Shown: positions 38,892-46,986 of the stretch, piece by piece
How positions within the stretch are numbered: the stretch's first letter is position 1
Layout of the letters: each line of letters opens with the position of its first letter
DNA from: Seminavis robusta
Lineage: Eukaryota; Bacillariophyta; Bacillariophyceae; Naviculales; Naviculaceae
NCBI GenBank assembly: GCA_903772945.1
Contig: CAICTM010000816.1
Location: 1-46,986, forward strand
Direction: 5' to 3'
DNA: 46,986 bases
The notes under the pieces: model-generated
What the model saw: only the letters and a program-made list of their open reading frames with translations
What the model was told of the DNA's origin: nothing
The model's database searches: none
Position numbers and translations under genes: made by a program

Positions 38892-39518
38892 CTATCGTAC
38901 TTGTACCATACAATCTTCTAGCCCGGTATAGATCCATGTTTCCGACAAAAACTTCTGGTCCACAGATTGGACCGTTTCGCCGCTAGCTTTCTTGATGGTG
39001 TATATTGGTATGCCATCTTTTGCATCGACGCGGAGGACGTGCGCAGGCTGGGGCAGAGGTTAGTCCAGACGAGAGGCGGCATTGGTCAGGTGACGGTTGG
39101 TTGCAAAAACAAAACTGCAGACAGGAGGAAAGAACAAACCTTTGTGTCACCTGTCAAAGGCGTGGAGGACAGGCCAAGAGTAGGACCTGCCACACCAAAT
39201 GAAAAGAGTGCTTGGGTTGTTGATGACACGGCAACCAGCTGTCCAAAATGAGGATTCTGCAGCACTGTTGTGGCGGAAGCTGTAGTAGTAGAATTCCTCT
39301 TCTTCCTCCTCTTCATCCTCCTCTTGATGGGTCACATCGATGCCATCGGCTGTCGGCTTACGAGAGGGGCAAGGGGGCGAGTCTTCTTCAGGCTGTTGGG
39401 GCCAACAAGCGGTAAACGCACGATCAATCAGTACCACACCACATGTCTCGATTCTCTCCTTGGTTTCTTGTATTCCGTACATCCTGTACACAGTGTACTG
39501 CGCGGCTAGTGATGCCAT
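38892..39518 (-). CDS. Probable three-exon gene ending in a copy of the Tudor-like domain
   Basis: Proposed exons on the minus strand are 39518-39362, 39279-39140 and 39047-38892, total 150 residues, joining in frame. Splice sites: GTAAGC with TACTACAG (82-base intron), then AAG/GTTTGT with TGCCCCAG (92 bases). The last exon is the well-supported part: PAHVLRVDAKDGIPIYTIKK, then GETVQSVDQKFLSETWIYTG. This is nearly identical to the end of the 14245 gene product, with 116 of 127 aligned bases equal and two in-frame codon gaps. The N-terminal half of that domain (the QIGAEVIYWPQDGG part) is missing, so this may be a truncated copy or a pseudogene. The first exon (MASLAAQYTVYRMYGI) is unrecognised. 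An alternative start is ATG 39316 reading straight into exon 2. Confidence 0.4.
38921..39047 (-). repeat. Duplicate of the Tudor-like domain coding segment 15676-15808
   Basis: It starts with 36 identical bases and has a second identical run of over 30 bases around GGCGAAACGGTCC. It is on the opposite strand and 23 kb away. Confidence 0.92.
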
Positions 39519-39856
39519 CCTGTCTCCATCAGCTCAATGTCGGTGTGGTTCCCTGCTTGCCTCGTTGCATTGTTGTTTCGTGGGTTGATTTATTTTATGA
39601 GAGGTTGTCGACCCTTTTCAAATGGGCAGCGTCGTGGATTCGTTGGTTTTCGGGTTGGTTTAGATTGGCCATTCAGCACGCCACCAATGCGGCGTGGCTG
39701 GCGGCTCTCTCACATTTTCGTTCCGAAGGAAAGGAACGCACAGTACTTCGATCGACAAGGTGAAGGAAGAGAAGCGCACAACACAACACAGAGCTACTAC
39801 CTACTAGCACAGAACCCCACAGCCACAACGCCGCCACAACCAACTTGGGGCTCATC

Positions 39857-40375
39857 ATGTCCTCCACTTCTGCTTGTTGGGTTGATCTAAGGGAATGGGT
39901 GCACTCCGTGGCACCACAAGCCATTGGTGGTTGGTGGTTTGTTATCAACTTGTTGGTGTGTATCTACTCGTGTCTTCTACTGGCTCTCGATATCATCTGC
40001 GAAGAAGACACAAAAGGCAAGATCTTTGTGGCCAGATACTACCTCTGGTACAGCTTGATCACCACGGGAATTTGGTTGGCAGAGATTGGTTTGGAAGTCT
40101 ACTACAGTTTTGAACCATCCTCCTGGGAGCAACGGATCGAACTTACCATGGCCGTGGTCTTTACGGCAAGTTCCTTGGACGAATTGCTGGAGTGGAATCT
40201 ACGAGATCAGAACATTTATTTCATGGAGTTGGATCTTTTGGCAAACGCAGTGGTACCTTTACGCAAGCTGCAAAACCTTCCAACTGGCACGAGAAAAGCA
40301 ACAAAGAAGGGACTACGAAACTCTGGCAGACGCGCAGGCACAGGAACAAACGGAGATCTGACGAGCTATTCATGA
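39857..40375 (+). CDS. Small membrane protein of unknown function
   Basis: A 172-residue protein with about three hydrophobic segments: VINLLVCIYSCLLLALDIIC, YYLWYSLITTGIWLAEIGLE, and the weaker ELTMAVVFTASSLDELLEW. A basic, Gly/Arg-rich tail follows (KATKKGLRNSGRRAGTG). ATG 39857 is the first in frame; the open frame begins 12 bases earlier without one. I do not recognise a family. It is divergent from the 38892-39518 gene, with about 340 bases between them that may act as a shared promoter. Confidence 0.6.
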   Translation: MSSTSACWVDLREWVHSVAPQAIGGWWFVINLLVCIYSCLLLALDIICEEDTKGKIFVARYYLWYSLITTGIWLAEIGLEVYYSFEPSSWEQRIELTMAVVFTASSLDELLEWNLRDQNIYFMELDLLANAVVPLRKLQNLPTGTRKATKKGLRNSGRRAGTGTNGDLTSYS

Positions 40376-40907
40376 CAATGTACGGTCAAATAAATAATCA
40401 CCAAATCAATCTGCTTGATGGAGCAGGGAGGCGGTCAGCCTTCTGGTGGTAAACTCCGATGTTGCTGTGTTGGACTCGCGTCACATCATTCATTGACTCT
40501 GGATCCCGCTGAACCACACAGCCAAACCAAGGAACCCCAAGGAGACGCTTGAATGCTGGTTGGTTGAGGACAGCACGGAAGTCGCGGAAGAATAGGGTTG
40601 GAAGAGCCACCAGGAGGGAAAACACCGTAGGACACTGTGGAAGGAGCCAACTCTTGAACCGAAGACACGACAACTCTCTCGATTAGTTTGCTGGGGGGTC
40701 GACTTCCTCCTTGACACGGGCAACATCTTCACTCTCAGCTGCACTGTAAAACAGTCAATTAAGCTTCTTTATTCTTTATATACTACACAACAATAATCTG
40801 CTTTCAATTTCTCCCCTTGTAAGGAAACAGGAAGAACCGTTCATAGATATGTATTAGATGGGTCACAACCACCTCACCACTGCATTCGATCTAAACATTC
40901 GTCTCAT
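40376..40907. other. Gap between convergent genes, with a doubtful small minus-strand ORF
   Basis: A TATATAAAG sequence on the minus strand (40774-40782) is followed 48 bases on by an ATG ORF at 40726-40490 (78 residues, starting MLPVSRRKSTPQQ). A TTTTACAG splice-acceptor-like site at about 40745 could instead belong to a 3'-leader intron of the antiporter gene. Neither reading is secure. Confidence 0.25.
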
Positions 40908-43372
40908 TTAGTATTCCATGCCATGGACATCGTAACGTTCACGCTGTTCCCGTCGCCCGGTACTGACACCGCGTGTATCCAACAGCTCAATGGCACCGCC
41001 ATCATCTGTAGTCATGGTATGAACCCGACGGATAGCGGGAGTGTCGCGTCGGAACAGACCTTCCAACCGACCCTTGAACATGGCATCGAGATGCTTGATT
41101 TGCTTCATACGCCTGATGTTCATTACGTGGCTAGTAGTGCCCATGTATTCACCGTCCATTCGTTCGTAAATGTCCTGGACAGGAGGAGCATGCGACGCGG
41201 TTGGTGCAGGTTGTCCTCCGTGCTCCCTCATGGACATGTCAAAGGCTTTGGAAGTGGCTTGCAACACATGTTCACTAATGCTCTTGTCGGTGCCATCATC
41301 AATCTCAGGATACCAACGTTGGACCTTGACCACGGCACTCGGCTGGTTGATCGCCCTGGTAAGACCGTCGGCAATACTACTTTCTCTGTCTTCGATTCGT
41401 CTCTGGGCTTCCGTGTCATCGATGTTCCCGGCTGTAAGGTCATCATCCTTGACATACACTTCATTGACCAGAGTGACTTGCTGATCTGCGGATTGACGAG
41501 GATGCCAGGAACGATGGTCAATGACATCCAGATTGAGCTTTGTTAACTCTTCCACAATTGTCGTCTGCAACCCCCAGCCTGGCTGACTCTTGGTCTGAAT
41601 GGTGTAAAAGACGGCAGTTCGTTCGCGGATGCCCTTTTCTAGAAGAGAGTTGGGATCGTCCTGGCCGCCTCCGAGAACGGCTGTTTCGGCCTTTTTGTTG
41701 AAGTAGGAAATGCTGGTTTCCAGGCAGAAGGGAGCAACAATGGTACTGGCCAAGACCGCTAGGACTACGGCGGCGTACAATTCTTGATCGATCATGCCAT
41801 TGGACACAGCAAAGACGGCAATGACAAAGGCAAATTCACCTTCGGCAGCCATGCTGAAACCAACCACAAGGCAATCACGGAGATGTGTCATTTTGAAGCG
41901 ACGGGTCCCCAATTGGAAATTCGGGACCATAAAACCAACACCAACTTTTCCCAAGAGTGCAAGAGTGAAGAAGGCTCCTTGCATCAAGACTTTGGGATTC
42001 CCGAACTTTCCAAATGGGACTTGGAAACCAATACTGTGCAGCATCAACGAAGGAAGCAAAGGGTAGATAGTTTTTCAGATGAGACATCACATCCGTTGTC
42101 AATGGGCCCGAATCAAAAGTTGACAAGAGGAAAGCTTACCTGGCAGCAAAGAAGATCCGCAATAGCCATTGCATGACACGCTTGAATTGATGGACAAACA
42201 TGTGGTGGGTTCCATGATCTGAGCAAAAGACAAGACCAGCAATGAAGGCACCCATGAGTGGAGAAGCCTTGCAATAGTAGGTCAAAGGAACTAAAGCCAG
42301 CAGAAGACTGAGCATAATGGCCATGGACGTCCAGTCTCGGTTGGGGTCCCCTGGTTGACCAATTGGGTCCAGGATGAAACGGTTGAGGAACTTGGGCAGG
42401 ACGAATACAGCAAGGGCTCCTCCAACTACAAGGAATCCCATGGCGCTGACAATAGGAATCACCATATCGATGGTTGAAGCATCCTCTGCGGCAAACGCTT
42501 GAAGTTGAGAGAGGATCACCACTGTGAACCGTAAGTTGAGCAAGGGTGAGTTTTTTGTCATGTTGGCAACTCCGCATGCTTCAACAGCATGAAAATGTAC
42601 GTACAAGCAACCATGTCATCAATAATTGCAGCAGCAACAATGAGCTGTCCAACGGGAGTGTTGACAATACCAGTTCTTCGGAGGACATTCATGGCAATAC
42701 CAAGGGAAGTTGGAGCAAAGGTACAGCCAGCAGCGAGTGCAGCTGCACCACGGTACCCGAGGGCAAAGGCAATACCATAGGCCAGCAGGATGGGAAGAAA
42801 GGTACCCACGAGGGCAATGGCCAAACCGCGGCTTCCAATGAGCCTCAAGGTTGTCAAGTCAATATCAACACCGGCTTCAAGGACCAGGAGAATCAGTCTA
42901 TTAAACATTGGAAGATCATGCGTGAGAGAGCGACCCAGCTTGGTACCGAATAGACCTGAGAGCTTCCTTCCATCCTTTCAACTCACCCGATTTCTCCAAG
43001 CAACACAAAGGATTCTTCATAAGGCACAAAGTCAAGAAGGTTTGGTCCCATGGCAATACCCACGAATATTTCGCCAACCAAGGAGGGCATTCCCAAGAAA
43101 CGAGAAACTGCAAGACCCCCGGTGTAGATGGCAGCAAGGAAGACAAGAGCTGCATAGAGATCCGTGTAGGCAATGTGGACACCCTATTGGAATGACAGAA
43201 CAAAGATGGTGGTAGTGTTAGCAGTCAGTTCACGCAAAATTTAAATATTAAATGACACCTCCTCCATAATACTCACAAAATGTTCTTCTTCTCCATAGGC
43301 ATCTCCATCTCCTCCTCCGCCTCCACCTAGGAGACGGGAAAATTGAGCGACTGTCTCTACCATTTCAGTCAT
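40908..43372 (-). CDS. CPA2-type cation/proton antiporter, five exons, with ACT-like tail
   Basis: Exons on the minus strand are 43372-43277, 43183-42987, 42897-42605, 42521-42140 and 42033-40908. They total 2,094 bases, exactly 698 codons (697 residues). All four introns (83-106 bases) have GT and AG ends (GTGAGT twice, GTACGT, GTAAGC). The protein has a KefB/NapA-like transporter domain: LGMPSLVGEIFVGIAMGPN, TFAPTSLGIAMNVLRR, AAAIIDDMVA, FFAASIGFQVPFGKF, MAAEGEFAFVIAVFAVSNG. The Asp-Asp pair (residues 191-192) plus Lys 352 in LLGKVG match the electrogenic Na+/H+ exchanger pattern rather than the Gln-Asp of KefC-type K+/H+ systems. No TrkA-N domain is visible. Residues about 465-525 (QTKSQPGWGLQTTIVEEL, then LDVIDHRSW) look like an ACT-type regulatory fold. 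Ion and membrane are not determined. Confidence 0.85.
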
Positions 43373-43505
43373 CTTGATGTTATGATACGAAGCAAATGAT
43401 ATTATGAATCTTTCGTAATTTCGTCGAGGTTTGTTGGGAGTTGATCGATGACTCACTCGACGGATCTGTGATGTTTTATGAGAGCTGTTTTTGATGGCGG
43501 CAGTC

Positions 43506-43515
43506 AATTTGTGAG
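43506..43515 (-). promoter_or_regulatory. CTCACAAATT candidate start element
   Basis: 143 bases from the start of the element to ATG 43372 of the antiporter, with no ATG between on this strand. Confidence 0.45.
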
Positions 43516-45206
43516 CATTCGATAGTATCCCGCGCACGTGCACATGTGCCGACGTCAGCTTCAATAACTAGAGGGGGCAGTTTAACAAATGATGGCATGT
43601 CGACGTCACCCTGAGTTTTTCGGAACGCTAGAATGGAAAAATTGGATCCGCTGTTGTTAGGATCGTGCCAAACAGTCCTAACGTTGATACTTGTAGCAGG
43701 GCAGTTTGAGCGTTAGATAACTTCCACGCCCTGAGCTGACCGTTGTTTAGCAACCGAAAGCACCACTTTCCCTCATTTTTTGCAACGGCTACACCTTTTC
43801 AAAAGTTCACAAACGCTCGAGCTCTAGGATCAGCTTGGGACGCTCTTCTGACGTCTACGAGACGTCGTTCCTTCGCATTCAGGTAACAGCCATGAGAAGA
43901 GTGAGTGAGGTGAGAGGATGATCCAGGAAGCTATGCATACATGTATCAAGCGCCCAAGACAGTCCGGGGATGGTGATTGCTTCCTCGGTTTGTTTGGGAA
44001 GCAAGCCAAGGCAATTGCAGCGACGATTGTCTCAGAGACAAAGGCTCTCCTCTAGTACTACTAGCTAGCTAGCTAATAGCTTCAGTAAGGATTCGCATGC
44101 TGCTCGATCATCAGGTTCGTACAGGTCTGTACTGGCTGCCGGTATGCTCCGTATTGGAGCGAGTTTCTAGCCGCCCAGGAACCATCAAGAGGAGCTCCAT
44201 CAAGTACATGTGTCGGTATGAACATACCGGTACCATTAGTATGATTGGCAAATTGGAGGGAAGGGAGATGGCCCTCCCCGACATGGCACCAAGAGGAAGT
44301 GTCACGCAACGACAATGATGCAATAGCTGCTGGAAAGAAACTGACGTCAAGGCACGGTACATGTAGTACCGGTACATACTAGAGGGCGGTCAAGAGACGA
44401 GGAGGTTGGCTGACGGCCCAGCAAACAGTTGTTAGCCGGTTGGTAGTGCCTGTAGGTTTCGCCGGATCAATTGATGACAGCAGGATACAGCAGCACAGCA
44501 TCTACGGTAGCTAGCTAGGTGATGCATCAAACCTGGCTGATCAAACCCCAATCCCAACGATATTCGCTGATTGATTCCTACCATCGTCCCCTCACCTCTC
44601 ACGCGGCCTCGAAACAACCCTACCAATACCCACGTCGAACCTGGCTGGCTAGCAACGCAGAGTCCAATGTAATCGAAGTGAGAGGAAGAGCTATCTAGAC
44701 TGTTAATACTGTGCCGGTACTACATTTCTGCAACAGTAGTTGCACAGCCTCAGTATGTGCTTCACACTACTACTTAGTGGATCTTACATACCCTCAGGAT
44801 CCAGCACAGTATGCTACGTAGAAAGTCCATGGTATCAGCAGTCATTGAAACAAAGATCCTCTCAATAAGACTCTCACTATTAAATAAACTGCAACACAGA
44901 AGATATAACACCGGCATTAAGACCAACCACATACTGAGAGGATTCCGATTTTGCCTTAAGTAGCCACAGGAGGTATCCAATGGGATCCGATTCGTACCGT
45001 TCTGTCTCTCAGTTGTCGTTGTGGTATACTCAGCGAATCGAATCGTACGTCATTGCCGCATACTGAAGCCACCGTACGAATCGTTCGTGTATACTCAACA
45101 AAGAGGCAAACAACGGGCAAATCCCATGATCGATCGGTGGATCCTCTCCGTACAGTTCAGTTCAGTTTCCTCAGTTTTGAGCTCATTATTTTCATTCCTT
45201 CTACTC
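43516..45206. other. Intergenic stretch before the frameshifted recombinase
   Basis: No supported gene. It contains GACGTC sites at about 43553, 43603, 43850 and 43860, TACCGGTA at about 44228 and 44369, and CTAG repeats near 44060. Confidence 0.5.
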
Positions 45207-45212
45207 TATAAA
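45207..45212 (+). promoter_or_regulatory. TATAAA box
   Basis: 74 bases before ATG 45281, likely the promoter of the recombinase gene. Confidence 0.5.
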
Positions 45213-45280
45213 GGAACTCTGCCAAAATTCCAGCTCAACCAAACCAACAATTGCTTAGTTGACCAAACAATTCCTCCACC

Positions 45281-46906
45281 ATGGCCAACAATGCCAATGA
45301 TGGAGCCTTTGGGTTGGAGGACGTGCCGGATTTGCCTGGAGCACCCACGGAACAGCCCAAGTACAACCGGGATTACCATCGTCTCTTCGTCAAATTCATG
45401 AGCTGGCTGCACAAGAGGACGTACACCAAGGCGGCTCGCTTCCAACCCAGTGCTTTGGCCGGCATCCAACCACATCACGTTGCCGACTACTTGAAATGGC
45501 GTGCGTATGGTACGACGGACGTTGACTTCAAAGACCTCGAGCAGAATCCAACTTGCCGCTCCTCTCCTCTTGAGCAAGACAAGAAGGCTATATCCTTCTA
45601 CATGCCCATCAAGGGTGCCACATGGAATGGAACCTCCGGCAATCCAACCAAGTCCGATCCTGTGAACGAAGTGGTCAAGGAAGTCAAGAAAGCGGAGACT
45701 CAACACCGCGGCAAGAAGTCCTGTGCCACCAGGGATTTGACGGAAACTGAGTATCGCAAGGTGGTCCATGAACTCTACGGCAAAGGGAGCTTTGAATCGA
45801 CCATCCGTACAGCCTGCATGTTGAAGCAGCAAGTCCATCTCATCACCAGGACGGACGACATCTCCAAGTTGAAGTATTCCGACTACAAGCCGCATCCAGA
45901 CTTCCCTTTTGCGCTCAGTTGCAAGGTGCATTGGTCCAAGAATATTTCGGAAGAACGACAATGCCCTGACCAAATCATTCTTGGGTCGATGGATACCGAC
46001 TTTTGTGCTATGCTCGGATTGGCGAATTACATGGAGGCGTCTTCAACTACGGGTATGGCGCGCTGGTCGGGAAGATGCTTCCTCTTTACTCCCGAAAGTG
46101 ATCCTAAGTTGGCTCCCAGCACTGCAACGCAGCCTACCGCAACATTCTCAAGGCTGTCTTTTTGTCGGCTCCATTTCTGGCTGTGGCGCCCCTCATTGCT
46201 GGTGTTCTTGGGAGTCACAGCATTCGGAAGTTTGCTGCAACTCTGGCAAGAGGGATGGGTGCTACTGCTGAGAAGTTGACATTCGAGGTCGCTGGAAGCT
46301 CGCTTGTCTGGACGGGTTTGATGCCTACATTTCGCCTGAACAGCCCTGGATCGACGCTCGTGTTGCCGAAAAGCTTTGCATGGGGGCTCCTATTGCCTAC
46401 AAGCTACACCCGGATGCCAAAGAGTGACTCCCGACTGGTTGATTGAGCATGTGGTGCAAAGGACCACTGCTTTTACGACGGTGTCAACGACATTTCGCTT
46501 AACTTGGCTCTGCCTCTTTTGTGGCTGCTCTTGACGAATCTTGGAGGAGAGGATGGAGCTCCCGTTCGTGTTAGGATCCAAGATGCGTACGAGCGCATCA
46601 AGGCCGATGTTCCTGTTGGCGTCAACCCTGTGGTGAAAGTGCTCTCTCTATTTGGACGCACAACACCAAGCTCCACATCAACGAAATCGAGCCGATGGAT
46701 ACGGGAGGCGGCGGTGGCACGGCTGGTGGCACTACGACTGGCGGCACTACGGGAACGACCGGCCAGGCAAGCACTCGTCAAGTTGCCAATCAGTCTCGGC
46801 AGGTGACGGCTATGCAAACGCAGCAACAGGTACGACGAACGAGGAGATTCTGACAAGGATTATTGCGCAGCACAACCAGCTCCAGCAGCTCATTGCAGGA
46901 AGGTAG
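45281..46906 (+). pseudogene. Tyrosine recombinase with multiple frameshifts
   Basis: The first frame runs from ATG 45281 (context ACCATGG), through FVKFMSWLHKRTYTKAARF and HHVADYLKW, to the first catalytic Arg (codon 45848) in HLITRTDDISKLKYSDY. It loses homology at about 46115. Coding-like sequence then resumes in the other frames in turn. The HxxR box is at 46216-46227 (SHSIRKFAATLARG). Then come a GRWK segment and the Tyr nucleophile (codon 46326, FDAYISPE), followed by VTPDWLIEHVV, LALPLLWLLL, a Gly/Thr-rich run near 46695, and a Gln-rich end with the stop at 46904. Every frame change goes the same way, as if single bases had been lost about six times. It is a transposable-element recombinase copy, either decayed or mis-assembled. 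The element class is not determined, and it differs from the recombinase at the left edge. Confidence 0.7.
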
Positions 46907-46986
46907 GACCCGCGACAGTTCGGCTGCTGCTTTGAGAGGTTGTTGGAGACTTGGCTTGGCGCGGAGCTGACGAAACTGAATGGAAG

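Noticed and set aside
39147..39518. Unspliced reading of the 123-residue minus frame
   Set aside because: The Tudor-like copy downstream is reached only by splicing. The unspliced end has no similarity to anything.
1..46986. A gene cluster or defence system
   Set aside because: The recognisable enzymes belong to unrelated pathways and lie on alternating strands with large gaps. No co-directional functional cluster, CRISPR array or toxin-antitoxin pair is visible.

Overview
The window looks like nuclear DNA of a photosynthetic stramenopile, most likely a pennate diatom. The reasons are: protein genes on both strands with wide intergenic gaps; mostly single-exon genes, with a few short GT-AG introns of 82-128 bases; a presequence on the YchJ-like protein that resembles diatom plastid targeting (signal peptide followed by an Asp-Ala-Phe-Ala site); a complete sterol reductase; and tyrosine-recombinase mobile-element genes at both edges. 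I saw no rRNA, tRNA, CRISPR array or bacterial operon. Species assignment is inference only.

Layout. Positions 3-1148 hold the 3' part of a tyrosine-recombinase (Crypton-like) gene. At 2563-3720 is a homocysteine S-methyltransferase, followed by a CGACTTT-rich foldback. At 4859-6367 (minus) is 7-dehydrocholesterol reductase. At 7018-8157 is a leucine-rich unknown, at 10200-11138 a Naa10-like N-acetyltransferase and at 12246-12926 (minus) a small membrane protein. At 14245-16095 is a coiled-coil/proline-rich protein with a Tudor-like end. At 16491-22277 (minus) is a 1,928-residue disordered protein. At 24294-25655 is an acidic unknown and at 25997-27232 (minus) an FkbM methyltransferase. At 29440-30509 (minus) is a spliced basic repeat protein. 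At 31048-33633 (minus) is a cytochrome b5-FAD oxidoreductase fusion and at 35909-36601 a plastid-type YchJ protein. At 37131-37985 (minus) is a three-repeat protein. At 38892-39518 (minus) is a probable spliced gene holding a recent copy of the Tudor-like domain. At 39857-40375 is a small membrane protein. At 40908-43372 (minus) is a five-exon cation/proton antiporter whose exons join exactly in frame to 697 residues. At 45281-46906 is a frameshifted tyrosine recombinase.

Metabolic genes are unlinked housekeeping functions (methionine, sterol, acetylation, ion transport) with no sign of a cluster. The most unusual content is a set of unrecognised basic or low-complexity genes (14245-16095, 29440-30509, 37131-37985, 38892-39518). 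These are tied together in three ways: a short helical repeat of the form S/D-P-x-F/V-x-x-L, a duplicated Tudor-like domain that is about 91 percent identical at the DNA level, and a 10-base element CTCACAAATT. That element occurs five times, and in four of the five it lies 37-229 bases before the first ATG of a predicted gene (it also precedes the antiporter). I read it as a candidate transcription-start element. An exact 26-base copy of the 14245 gene's promoter lies at 2110-2135 with only a short remnant ORF after it.
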